Assembly: GCA_016281495.1 (NCBI GenBank)
Contig: JAEEIU010000045.1
Location: 1 to 64,000, forward strand
Source: Treponema sp.
GTDB taxonomy: Bacteria; Spirochaetota; Spirochaetia; Treponematales; Treponemataceae
Reading direction: 5' to 3'
Length of the DNA: 64,000 nt
This document shows, in pieces, positions 41,391 through 49,990 of this stretch. The position numbers and the translations under genes were made by a program. The notes under the pieces were generated by a model. The model searched no databases and was not told the origin of the DNA. It was given only the letters and a program-made list of their open reading frames with translations. Position 1 is the stretch's first letter. Each line of letters starts with the position of its first letter.

Positions 41391-42548
41391 ATGAAAATGT
41401 TTCACAAAACACTGGCCATAGGTGCTGCATTGGTATTTGCGGTAATGGGTACTGTCTTTGCGGATGGCAAGATTTCTTTTGAGAACAAAATCTCAACCAA
41501 CACATATCGCATTGGGGATTACAACGGCAACCAGCGCTTCCCCGGTATTGCAGAAAGAATGAAAATTGAATATCTGGGTGACAAAATTGATGCCAAGGCA
41601 GACATCTCGTTCTGGCTTTACAGGTACAATGATGATATCGAAAAAAACAGTCAGATGGCATTTGACGGTTTTGATTTCGGAGACACCTACGTTAAATTCC
41701 GTCCCATAGATATGCTGCAGCTTGCCATAAGGGGAAACGAAAAAGCAGCCGGTTCATATTTTCCGGTTTTGGATACAAAGCTTGGTCACGGCAACTATAC
41801 TGGTGATTTCGGTGTTTTAGTCAAGCCGATTGAAGGTTTGTCCATTGGAACTGGAATTGACTTTCTGGACGGCTACGGATTCATCTACAATGATTTTGCC
41901 GAAAGTTATGACAGGATTTATCTTAACTTGGGCGCGGAATATGAATTCAAGAAAATCGGAACCTTCGCGCTTACATTCAATGATGTAATAAACAACTTTT
42001 CTTTAGGCGTATATGCAAAGATTCCTTCTGTCAAGAATTTTGACATTTATGCAGGATTCACATATCAGCATAAGGCCGGAGATTTCCTGTGCATTCCGTC
42101 ATATGTCCTGAACGATACATACCTTAGGGGTAACCTCCTTTTGAGTGCAGGAGTTGAATACAGGGGAATTGACAAATTCGTTCTGGGGGCGGATCTTGCC
42201 ACAAACCTTTTTGTAAACGGCAATGCCTATTATGACGGACACTACCATCCTTCATATGACCTGTACACCGGGCTTAAGGTATCATACGAAATAAATGATG
42301 CGTTCAACTTTAATTGTACAGGCTCCCTGGCATTCGATTTTACAGACAGCGGAAACAATGAGTATTTCAACTATTGCGGATCACCGGTCATCTCCATCTA
42401 TCCGGAACTAAGCTACAAAATGGGAAAACACACCTTTAAGGCGGGATTCAAGATGGAATTTGACCATAGTTACAACACCGTAAAATCTGCGGAAAGGGAA
42501 GCCCTCTTTGGAGCATGCCTCCCGATTTCCTGGACATATTCATTCTAG
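41391..42548 (+). CDS. outer-membrane beta-barrel protein, paralogue 2
   Basis: A signal peptide (FHKTLAIGAALVFAVMGTVF then AD) and an about 360-residue barrel ending WTYSF, with terminal Phe. Clear similarity to the 38926 gene along its whole length, including the turn DFTDSGNNEYFNY versus DFVDSRNNEYIDY, so the two arose by duplication. The start is ATG 41391 behind GGAGTTAAT; a frame beginning 33 bases upstream is less likely. The function (porin, adhesin) is not known. The gene ends 7 bases before the convergent ECF gene. Confidence 0.82.
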   Translation: MKMFHKTLAIGAALVFAVMGTVFADGKISFENKISTNTYRIGDYNGNQRFPGIAERMKIEYLGDKIDAKADISFWLYRYNDDIEKNSQMAFDGFDFGDTYVKFRPIDMLQLAIRGNEKAAGSYFPVLDTKLGHGNYTGDFGVLVKPIEGLSIGTGIDFLDGYGFIYNDFAESYDRIYLNLGAEYEFKKIGTFALTFNDVINNFSLGVYAKIPSVKNFDIYAGFTYQHKAGDFLCIPSYVLNDTYLRGNLLLSAGVEYRGIDKFVLGADLATNLFVNGNAYYDGHYHPSYDLYTGLKVSYEINDAFNFNCTGSLAFDFTDSGNNEYFNYCGSPVISIYPELSYKMGKHTFKAGFKMEFDHSYNTVKSAEREALFGACLPISWTYSF

Positions 42549-42555
42549 GTCAACT

Positions 42556-44688
42556 TTAGGAGAAGTATCTTGCGGTAAGGGCGTCGGCAAGGGTTTGAGA
42601 TTTCCTGAATGTCTGTAAAATAAGCGGAACAAAAAGTGGAATGAGCATCTTTACTTTGCCCAGGCCCTTTGCGGCTGAAAATGCACCCCGAATCAATTGC
42701 GTCTTTATTATTCCGGAAAGCTCGTCAATCAAAAGCGGTACAAAACGGAACATGATTCCCATGGTCAGAACAAAATAGCGTACGGGTATCTTTATAAGTG
42801 CCAGTGGTGTAAGGAAAGCGGAAATGCCGTCCATGATCTGCCGTTCATCCGTGGAAAAGATGAAGGTGCCCAGCGTGATGATTATTGCAGGTGCCCTGAT
42901 CAGCATCCTTAAGACTATGCCGACCTTGTATGCGCTTATGTTTATGAATTTCCAGTTAAAGAAAACCCTTGAGCTGTCAACGCTTGCGGGATAAAACAGG
43001 AACTGGATGATTGAAAAAATCAGGAGGAATGGAAGCAGCTTTAAAAAAGCATAGAGCGGTTTTGTAAGCGGATATTTTGCAAGTAGTGCATACAAAACGG
43101 AAACGGCCAGCATGGTAAGCAAAAACGGAACCGGACGTGCAACCATCGAGCATGTCAAGATCAAAAGGAACAGGATGAATTTGATTAGGGCAGGCAATCG
43201 GCTTATGATCGAGTCTGGAATCTTTGGAGGTGCCATAAGGGCTGCGCTTGTCTTTTGGATTTTCTGAAGCATTGAGGCGTTCTTGAGCGGCAAAAGAAGG
43301 TCCAGTTCCTCCGATGCCTTTTGAGCTTCTTCTTTGACGGAATCATTCTTTTTAATCAGGTCTTCCCAAATCAAGTGTTCGTCCGCAATGTCCGATTCTT
43401 CCATCCTGTGCGTGCTGAACAGTACCGTTTTGCCTGAATCTGCAAGCTTCCGCAATGTCTCCAGTACGGTTTTTCGTGATGTGGCATCCAGTGCCGAAGT
43501 CGGTTCGTCAAAAATCAAAATGTCAGCATCCAGTGCAAGAATGCCTGCAAGAGAAAGCTTGCGTTTTTCCCCACCGGACAGCCTGAACGTTCCCCTGTTG
43601 CCGAATTCCTCGTAGGGGAGGCCTACATCCTGCATCGACTGCTTTACCCGCTCAACCAGTTCCTTTCCCTTTACACCGCGGTTTTTAGGTCCGAATGCAA
43701 CGTCATCTGCGGCATAGGATTCAAACAGGGCAGCCTCACTTTCCTGCAATGCAAGCACAGGCCTTGATTTTGCACGGATTTCACCGCCCTTAAGTTTGTT
43801 CAGGCCTGCAAGACATTCAAATAAAGTGGATTTACCGCAGCCGGACGGTCCCGTAATTGCAGTAAGGGTTCCCTTTTTTAAGCTGAATGAAAAATCAGAG
43901 AACACTTCACGCTCTGGATATGAAAACGATGCCCCGGAAACAGAAAGCACCGTTTCATTTTCCTTTTGTGCATCGGGTTTGCCGCCAATTGATATGGGAG
44001 AGCCAAACACTTTGTCTATGATGGAACCGGATGCCATAAAGTCGGCCTTTGTTCCGTCCAGAATTATCTTTCCCCTGTCAAGCGCGATGACCCTCTGTGC
44101 GCAAAAAGCCTCGTCCAGATCGTGGGTTATGTGTATGATTGTGTGGCCCCTCTTGTGCCATTGGTTTATAAGCTGAATTATTTCCGTGCGTGCCCCGGGA
44201 TCAAGCATGGCCGTAATTTCATCAAGAATCAGGACCTCGGGAAAAAGTGCAAGTATTCCGCTCAATGCAAGCCGCTGTGTCTGTCCAAGCGAAAGCTCGA
44301 ATGTCCTGGAAGAAGCCCTGTCCGCAAGCCCCACAACAGAAAGACATTCCAAAGTGCGTAGCTCAATTTCCCCCTTGGTCATCTCAAGGTTCTGGGGGCC
44401 GAATGCCGTATCACGCTCAACTACACCCGCTACAATCTGTTCCTTGGGCTGCTGGAATACAATCCCGGGCAAAAGTCCTTCTTCAAAATCCAGTTTCCCG
44501 GAATCAGGAGAGAAAAATCCCGCAAGAATCCGTGCCAGAGTGCTTTTTCCGGAGCCGTTTCCACCAACAACCGCAATGTATTCCCCCTGATGAATGCAAA
44601 AATTCACGTCATCAAGAGCGCGTACCGTAGACTGAGGATAAGTGTATGCAATGTGTTCGGCTGTAATTATCGGATTATTCTCTGGCAT
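42556..44688 (-). CDS. single-chain ECF transporter module (EcfA-EcfA'-EcfT fusion)
   Basis: A 710-residue fusion of the three parts of an energy-coupling factor module. ATPase 1: Walker A GGNGSGKST (42-50), signature LSLGQ (132-136, Gly to Leu change from LSGGQ), Walker B VLILDE (152-157). ATPase 2: GPSGCGKST (280-288), LSGGE (370-374), ILIFDE (390-395). From about 495 a membrane part with five or six segments and the EcfT coupling motifs IRGAFS and ADALTARYF. The module powers uptake of vitamins or metals through separate S-components; none is in the window. The promoter predicts a leaderless mRNA. Confidence 0.92.
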   Translation of the reverse strand: MPENNPIITAEHIAYTYPQSTVRALDDVNFCIHQGEYIAVVGGNGSGKSTLARILAGFFSPDSGKLDFEEGLLPGIVFQQPKEQIVAGVVERDTAFGPQNLEMTKGEIELRTLECLSVVGLADRASSRTFELSLGQTQRLALSGILALFPEVLILDEITAMLDPGARTEIIQLINQWHKRGHTIIHITHDLDEAFCAQRVIALDRGKIILDGTKADFMASGSIIDKVFGSPISIGGKPDAQKENETVLSVSGASFSYPEREVFSDFSFSLKKGTLTAITGPSGCGKSTLFECLAGLNKLKGGEIRAKSRPVLALQESEAALFESYAADDVAFGPKNRGVKGKELVERVKQSMQDVGLPYEEFGNRGTFRLSGGEKRKLSLAGILALDADILIFDEPTSALDATSRKTVLETLRKLADSGKTVLFSTHRMEESDIADEHLIWEDLIKKNDSVKEEAQKASEELDLLLPLKNASMLQKIQKTSAALMAPPKIPDSIISRLPALIKFILFLLILTCSMVARPVPFLLTMLAVSVLYALLAKYPLTKPLYAFLKLLPFLLIFSIIQFLFYPASVDSSRVFFNWKFINISAYKVGIVLRMLIRAPAIIITLGTFIFSTDERQIMDGISAFLTPLALIKIPVRYFVLTMGIMFRFVPLLIDELSGIIKTQLIRGAFSAAKGLGKVKMLIPLFVPLILQTFRKSQTLADALTARYFS

Positions 44689-44694
44689 AGGCGC

Positions 44695-44723
44695 ATTCTA
44701 CAATATTTGCGTCGTTTTGTCAT
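44695..44723 (-). promoter_or_regulatory. promoter giving a leaderless ECF module mRNA
   Basis: Minus strand ATGACA (44718-44723), 17-base spacer, TAGAAT (44695-44700), six bases (GCGCCT), then ATG 44688. No ribosome-binding site. Confidence 0.65.
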
Positions 44724-44749
44724 TACCAGATTTTTTTAAGGAATTTTGG

Positions 44750-44870
44750 GTCGGCCTGCTGCGGTATATGATGCAACAGTACCGGCCTTGCGGGGCCCGC
44801 TAACGCTCGATGTGCGGCATGGGTGCCGCGCATTGCCTGCAAGCAGTCACCCCTCCAGCCCCGCTGTTAT
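44750..44870. other. GC-rich structured intergenic element
   Basis: In an otherwise AT-rich gap, about 120 bases are GC-rich and highly self-complementary. GCGGGGC (44790-44796) pairs with GCCCCGC (44858-44864), enclosing a hairpin GTGCGGCA-TGGG-TGCCGCGC (44812-44831) and CTGC/GCAG around 44837-44846. Two GGCC boxes flank a further CTG/CAG stem upstream (44753-44787). Not an rRNA or tRNA piece that I recognise. It could be a repeat unit or a structured RNA. Confidence 0.5.
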
Positions 44871-44880
44871 ATTGACGGTT

Positions 44881-45738
44881 TTATTTTACTGTGCTTACGA
44901 TGCGGAATCCGTTCAGGTAATAGCTTTCGGAAGCTTTGGCAGAAGAGCGGTTTGAAACACGGCAGATGCTGCTTCCGTCTCCGATGATGCTTGAGCGTGA
45001 ACCGCCGCGGAGTACCTTTTTGTCTCCTGAGCCCGGTCCCCTGGTGTTGCTCTGTGAACCTTCAGAATAATATGTCTCTGAGTAGTTGTCCCAGCACCAT
45101 TCCCAAACGTTGCCGCTCATGTCATAGATTCCGAGTGAGTTCGGAGCCTTTGTTCCAACCTCGTGGGTTTTGTTTTCGCTGTTTCCGGTGTACCATGCCA
45201 CTTCGTCAATTGAGTCACTTCCAGCGTACTGGAATTTCTCGTTGGCTTTTCCACCACGTGCTGCATATTCCCACTCAGCTTCTGTCGGCAGTCTATATCC
45301 GTTTGCATAAAAATCACAGCTCACTGTTGAACCGATTGAATAGCAGGGATCAAGACCCTGAATCTCGCTCAACTTGTTGCAGAACTTGACTGCATCCATC
45401 CAGCTTACTTTTTCTACGGGAAGCTTGTCACCCCTGAAGTATGAAGGGTTTGTTCCCATGACCTTTTTGTAGAGTTCCTGGGTAATTTCGGTGGTTGACA
45501 TCTTAAAGGAGCCGACTTCTACAGAGTGAACCGGGAATTCATCCTTTTCTCCCTGAGCGTCACCCATCTTAAAGCTGCCACCGGCAACATCAACAAGCTC
45601 AAAAAGTCCTTGTATTTCAGCGGCTTTAGCGGCTGCTGCTTCTGCTTCTTCCGGTGATTGTGCCGTTTTGGAGCCCGAAGCACATCCCATGGCCACGATT
45701 GCCACGACAGTCATAGCTGCAATAAACGCTTTTTTCAT
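44881..45738 (-). CDS. lipoprotein with formylglycine-generating enzyme (SUMF1-like) domain
   Basis: A signal peptide with lipobox VAMGC (Cys about 19), an Ala/Glu-rich linker, then an about 230-residue FGE-sulfatase domain: GGSFKMGD, VSWMDAVKFCNKLSE, YRLPTEAEWEYAARGG, NSLGIYDMSGNVWEWCWDNY, VLRGGS and NGFRIV. The two active-site Cys of true formylglycine enzymes are not evident in the final part, so a non-catalytic surface role is plausible, as for many such lipoproteins in treponemes. ATG 45738 is placed behind GGAGG; a TTG 15 bases upstream overlaps that site. Confidence 0.88.
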   Translation of the reverse strand: MKKAFIAAMTVVAIVAMGCASGSKTAQSPEEAEAAAAKAAEIQGLFELVDVAGGSFKMGDAQGEKDEFPVHSVEVGSFKMSTTEITQELYKKVMGTNPSYFRGDKLPVEKVSWMDAVKFCNKLSEIQGLDPCYSIGSTVSCDFYANGYRLPTEAEWEYAARGGKANEKFQYAGSDSIDEVAWYTGNSENKTHEVGTKAPNSLGIYDMSGNVWEWCWDNYSETYYSEGSQSNTRGPGSGDKKVLRGGSRSSIIGDGSSICRVSNRSSAKASESYYLNGFRIVSTVK

Positions 45739-45869
45739 TACATTATCCTCCAAGATAAATTCTTATTCTATAATTTTATCACATGATTCAAGAAAAGAAA
45801 AGAGAAATTTTCAATAATTCGGAATTTGGTGGGGTAGAAATAAGGGTGAGAACACCAGCCTGACAAGTT

Positions 45870-45905
45870 CAATTCTTAATTATGCATTCTTAATTCTGAA
45901 TTAAG
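45870..45905. repeat. GAATT-unit intergenic repeat
   Basis: CAATTCTTAATTATGCATTC followed by TTAATTCTGAATTAAG, adjoining the second dispersed repeat. The 45739-46033 gap otherwise shows only AT-rich promoter-like sequence. Confidence 0.45.
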
Positions 45906-45930
45906 TTTTCAACTCTCAACTTTCAACTTT
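45905..45930. repeat. GAAAGTTGAGAGTTGAAAAC repeat, copy 2 (inverted)
   Basis: GTTTTCAACTCTCAACTTTC at 45905-45924 is the exact reverse complement of 29287-29306. Confidence 0.6.
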
Positions 45931-46033
45931 CCTGTTGAAATTATTCAATTAAATGTGTAAAATTAAGCTTGAACGTATTATATTGCGTAACTTTTCTTAA
46001 ACGGTATTTTATTGGAAAAAGGGGATTGTTCTT

Positions 46034-47038
46034 ATGGAAATTTCAAAATATGAGCTTGATGAATGTGTATCATACATAAATCGCTGTCGTACGGAAGTTT
46101 CAAAAAGGCTTGTCGGCCAGAAAGATATAGTCGACGGCATTCTTACTGCCATGATTGCAGGCGGTCATGTCCTTTTGGAAGGTGTTCCTGGTCTTGCAAA
46201 AACTCTTGCAGTCCGTACCTTTGCGGAAATCTCTGGGCTTGAGTACAAGCGCATTCAGTTTACGCCGGATCTTCTGCCAGCGGATGTTACGGGAACCCTG
46301 ATCTATCAGCAGACCCTGGGAAAATTCGCCGTAAGGAGGGGACCTGTTTTCTCCAATGTTGTCCTTGCAGACGAAATCAACCGCGCACCGGCCAAGGTTC
46401 AGTCAGCGCTTCTTGAGGCCATGGCAGAGCATCAGGTTACAATCGGTGAGACAAGCTATCACCTTCCGGAACCGTTCTTTGTCCTTGCCACCCAGAACCC
46501 GATAGAGCAGGAGGGAACCTATAACCTTCCAGAGGCAGAGCTTGACCGTTTCCTGATGAAGCTCCTCATAACATATCCTACTCCGGAGGAAGAGATTCAG
46601 GTCATAAAGGCTAACGGAGAATCAATCACGTCTCCAGTTCAGCAGGTTTTCTCCCCCACTGTACTTGAAAAATGCAAGGCTGCCGTACAGGCCATCACCG
46701 CAGACGAAAAGATTCTGCGTTATATTGTTTCTATCGTAAACGTAACAAGGCCTGATCCAAACCGCCAGGAAAAACGCTCTTCAGCAGCACAGAAAAAGAA
46801 CGACATACTTCACTATATTTCATTTGGTGTTTCACCTCGTGCCGGTATTGCCCTCCTGCAGTGCGCACGTGTCGCCGCCTTGTTTGCAGGACGTGGATTT
46901 GTACTTCCTGAGGATGTTCAGAATGTCGCAAAGCCTGTCCTCCGCCATCGCCTTGTCCTGAATTATGAGGCATCCGCAGACGGAGTTTCATCCGACGACT
47001 TGATTTCCAAGATTATCGAACTCATGCCACTTCCATAA
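46034..47038 (+). CDS. moxR: MoxR-family AAA+ ATPase
   Basis: A 334-residue AAA+ chaperone: Walker A LLEGVPGLAKT (about residues 47-57), Walker B VVLADEINRAPAKVQSALLEAM, sensor I TQNPIEQEGTYNLPEAELDRF, sensor II SPRAGIALL. MoxR proteins are thought to insert cofactors or mature VWA-domain partners, and here the VWA genes follow directly. GGGGA precedes ATG 46034. First gene of a moxR-DUF58-batD/A/B-like operon that runs to about 53570. Confidence 0.95.
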   Translation: MEISKYELDECVSYINRCRTEVSKRLVGQKDIVDGILTAMIAGGHVLLEGVPGLAKTLAVRTFAEISGLEYKRIQFTPDLLPADVTGTLIYQQTLGKFAVRRGPVFSNVVLADEINRAPAKVQSALLEAMAEHQVTIGETSYHLPEPFFVLATQNPIEQEGTYNLPEAELDRFLMKLLITYPTPEEEIQVIKANGESITSPVQQVFSPTVLEKCKAAVQAITADEKILRYIVSIVNVTRPDPNRQEKRSSAAQKKNDILHYISFGVSPRAGIALLQCARVAALFAGRGFVLPEDVQNVAKPVLRHRLVLNYEASADGVSSDDLISKIIELMPLP

Positions 47039-47050
47039 TAAAAGGAGTGC

Positions 47051-47926
47051 ATGATGGAAACAGAAGCTCTTGCGAAAAAAGCATCTTATCTACACCTGAA
47101 TTCCGTAAAGCTTGCCCAGGGAATGAGGATTGGTTCTTTCCGTTCCCTGTACAAGGGCCGTGGAATTGAATTCAGCGGTGTACGTGAATATCTGGACGGA
47201 GACGATGTGCGTGCAATTGACTGGAATGTTACAGCCCGCATGGGTCGTCCTTTTGTAAAGCAATATGAGGAAGAACGCGACCTTAACGTGCTTCTTGTTG
47301 TTGATGTGTCACAGTCCATGCGCTCAGGTTCAACCGGCCGCTCAAGGCTTGATGTTGCCCTTGAATGCGCTTCAATTTTAACCCTTGCGTCGTTCCACAA
47401 CTCATCTCCTGTGGGAACTGTCATTTTTGACGGTGACATACGGTTCAACTGCATACCGCGTGCAGGTCATGACCAGGTTATGCTCATTTTGTCTGAATAC
47501 GAGAAAATCAACAAGGTCCTTAAAAACGGATCGGCTTTGGACAATGCCCTTCTTGGTGCTCAAAAGCTCCTTAAGAAACGCACTTTGATCCTGGTTTTCT
47601 CCGACTTCCGTACTTCATCATGGCAGGAAAGCTTTGGCCGCCTTTGCCAGAAAAATGATGTCATAGCAGTCCGCATAGTTGATCCAATGGACGAGATGCT
47701 GCCTTCCGTGGGTGCGATTCCTTTTGCAGACAGCGAAACCGGTTACCGTCTTGTGCTTCCGACTTCCTCCACAAAATTCCGCAGGATGTGGCGTGAGGAA
47801 AATGATGCCCACATGACCGAGTGGGAGCTTGAGTGTGAGCGTAACGGAGGATTCCCCCTTGTCCTGAACACCAGCTCGGATCCCGTCAAAGAGCTTACAA
47901 AATTCTTTATGATCAGGGAGCGCTAG
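47051..47926 (+). CDS. DUF58 domain protein of the bat operon
   Basis: A 291-residue protein with the DUF58 block GRGIEFSGVREYLDGDDVRA then IDWNVTARMGRPFVK (about residues 36-72) and a degenerate VWA-like fold starting VDVSQSM. It is the standard second gene in moxR-bat clusters and lacks membrane segments. AAAGGAG precedes a double start ATGATG (47051/47054). The next gene begins after a single base. Confidence 0.92.
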   Translation: MMETEALAKKASYLHLNSVKLAQGMRIGSFRSLYKGRGIEFSGVREYLDGDDVRAIDWNVTARMGRPFVKQYEEERDLNVLLVVDVSQSMRSGSTGRSRLDVALECASILTLASFHNSSPVGTVIFDGDIRFNCIPRAGHDQVMLILSEYEKINKVLKNGSALDNALLGAQKLLKKRTLILVFSDFRTSSWQESFGRLCQKNDVIAVRIVDPMDEMLPSVGAIPFADSETGYRLVLPTSSTKFRRMWREENDAHMTEWELECERNGGFPLVLNTSSDPVKELTKFFMIRER

Positions 47927-47927
47927 G

Positions 47928-48992
47928 ATGAAGAAATTCTGCAGTCTGCTTTTATGCGCCGCAATTTCATGTTATGCGCTTTTTGCACAGAGTTCCCTTT
48001 CTGCGGCCGATGATTTTGTCCAGCAGCTGTTGTTCCCGAAAATTGTCTATGTCGGTGATCAGACGGAACTGCAGTTTACATTCAACAGCCCGATAGATTT
48101 TTTTGCACTGGCGGATCCAGCCAAAATAACCGGTGATTCCCTTTACATTGAGCCGTCACGCCCGGAGTTCCTTTCCGCTGACGATACGTTTACCGTAAAG
48201 CAGGTTATACTCTACCGCAACGGAATGACATATACGCTGCAGGTTTCGTTCATTCCATGGAGGCCTGGTGTAATCGACATTCCTGTGTTTGACTTGAATG
48301 CATGCATCAGGGACGTGAAGGTTGACGATTCGCAGAATACCGAGCAGTACATAGCGTATGGAATAGACCTTCAGCCTTTTACGGTTGAGTCACTGTCACA
48401 GAAAAACGGAGACCTTTCCCTAAGGCCGCCTGCCGCACCAATCCTGCTTCCCGGAACAAATTATGTCATGTGGACTTTGATTATCGGCGGTGTCCTGTTC
48501 CTCTTCCTCATAACTTTCCTTCTTGCACGTCTCAGGACGATTCAGGAATTCTACTATACCATTAGGGAAAAGCTGGGGCTCATGCGGAACTCCCGTGTGA
48601 CACGCCACAAGTTAAAGAGGCTTTTGGATGCGGATGACAGTGATGTTGATTTTGCCTCATCATGGCAGAAGATTGTCCGCTCCTATCTTGAATACAGGTT
48701 TGCGTGTCCTTTTGCATCGGTAACGGCTTCTCATCTGGCCGGTGTAATCAACAATGCAACCGGAAACATGCTCAGCGATAATCAGGAAAGCGCCGTAATG
48801 GATCTTGTCTCCCTGTTTACACGCACTGACTATATCGTGTTTGCCCAGGGTTCAATTGACTCAAGGCTTGATCCACCCCAGGAACATGAGGCCGCCTTTG
48901 CAGAGGGCGAGAGAAAGGAAATCGTAAAGATAACGGATGCCTGCATTGTAGGACTGGAATCGGTGGATGAAAATATAGGAGTTGGCGTATGA
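47928..48992 (+). CDS. Bat operon exported membrane protein (BatD/DUF4381-like position)
   Basis: An N-terminal signal peptide (cleavage after about residue 20, ALFAQ), a periplasmic beta-rich domain (about 25-165) resembling a BatD 'oxygen tolerance' Ig-like unit, one transmembrane segment (about 180-205) and a cytoplasmic helical domain of about 150 residues with an RHKLKRLLDADDS start. The order signal-periplasmic-TM-cytoplasmic fits the fourth-type component of such operons. The name is based on position more than on motifs. It overlaps the next gene as ATGA. Confidence 0.7.
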   Translation: MKKFCSLLLCAAISCYALFAQSSLSAADDFVQQLLFPKIVYVGDQTELQFTFNSPIDFFALADPAKITGDSLYIEPSRPEFLSADDTFTVKQVILYRNGMTYTLQVSFIPWRPGVIDIPVFDLNACIRDVKVDDSQNTEQYIAYGIDLQPFTVESLSQKNGDLSLRPPAAPILLPGTNYVMWTLIIGGVLFLFLITFLLARLRTIQEFYYTIREKLGLMRNSRVTRHKLKRLLDADDSDVDFASSWQKIVRSYLEYRFACPFASVTASHLAGVINNATGNMLSDNQESAVMDLVSLFTRTDYIVFAQGSIDSRLDPPQEHEAAFAEGERKEIVKITDACIVGLESVDENIGVGV

Positions 48993-49990
48993 TGGAATTT
49001 GAAAACCCCATGGCATTTTTTCTGCTGCTGTTGATTCCTGTATTCTTCTTTTTGCGTTACCTCAAGCTTTTCAGGCCGATAACTTTTCCCCTTACGCTGG
49101 GTGACTGGCACGGACATTATTTCAAGTGGAACAGCCCGGGCAGAACTGCTCTTGGAGTTGTTGCCGTCCTCTGTGCCGTAGCCGGATTCACATGCCTTGT
49201 AATCTCATATGCCAATCCTGTCATGCATCATCAGGACAGGGTTTATTCTTCACGTGGCTCTGACATTCTCTTTGTGCTTGATACAAGTCCTTCCATGGCG
49301 GCAAAGGATATGGCCGGAATGAGCCGTCTGCAGGCAGCTGTACAGGCAATAAAGACACTTGAATCAGAAAACACAGGTGACTGCGTGGGCCTGATCGAGA
49401 TGGCAAAGACTGCGGCGGTTGTCGTTCCTCCTACAATGGACAGGGACGTGTTCTTTAAGAAACTTGATTCAGTCATAATCGGTGAGATGGGGGACGGTAC
49501 TGCAATCGGAAACGGACTGTCATGCGCCGTGTTCCATCTTGCTACCTCACGTTCTCCTAGAAAATCCATTGTCCTGATAACGGACGGAGAAAATAATTCC
49601 GGGGCAATTCACCCGCATACAGGTGCTCGCCTTGCCAAAGAGAAAAACATATCCGTGTATGTTCTGGGAATCGGTACAAAGGGAACTGTTCCCCTGGAGT
49701 ATGTGGACCCCCAGACGGGAAAAGCATATTCAGGATTCTTGAATTCAGATTACGACAGTACGGTTTTGTCTCAGATTGCAAGTGAGGCGGACGGTAAATT
49801 CTACGAGGTGGCTTCCATCGGTGAGCTGTCACAGGCTCTTGATGCAGTTGGCCGCAACGAAAGCATGGTTCAAAGCTATCACATCAAGAATACGGATAAA
49901 AAGTATTATCAGGTATTTGTCCTTATTGCAGCCGCTTTGTTCCTTCTTGCCGTTTTCATCCGCTGTGTGCTCTTGCAGGAGGTACTATGA
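48989..49990 (+). CDS. batA: BatA-like VWA-domain membrane protein
   Basis: A 333-residue protein with two N-terminal membrane segments (about 8-22 and 58-78), a VWA domain (about 90-300) and a last membrane segment (about 308-328). The MIDAS metal site is complete: DTSPS (DxSxS), the Thr in GDGTAIG, and the Asp in ITDGEN. This is the BatA arrangement. The known cluster was named for Bacteroides aerotolerance; its molecular role in spirochaetes is unclear. AGGAG precedes the start, which overlaps the upstream stop by four bases. Confidence 0.92.
   Translation: MMEFENPMAFFLLLLIPVFFFLRYLKLFRPITFPLTLGDWHGHYFKWNSPGRTALGVVAVLCAVAGFTCLVISYANPVMHHQDRVYSSRGSDILFVLDTSPSMAAKDMAGMSRLQAAVQAIKTLESENTGDCVGLIEMAKTAAVVVPPTMDRDVFFKKLDSVIIGEMGDGTAIGNGLSCAVFHLATSRSPRKSIVLITDGENNSGAIHPHTGARLAKEKNISVYVLGIGTKGTVPLEYVDPQTGKAYSGFLNSDYDSTVLSQIASEADGKFYEVASIGELSQALDAVGRNESMVQSYHIKNTDKKYYQVFVLIAAALFLLAVFIRCVLLQEVL

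Noticed and set aside
44689-44750. Vitamin riboswitch in front of the ECF module
   Set aside because: The promoter places the TSS at the start codon, leaving no leader for a riboswitch.
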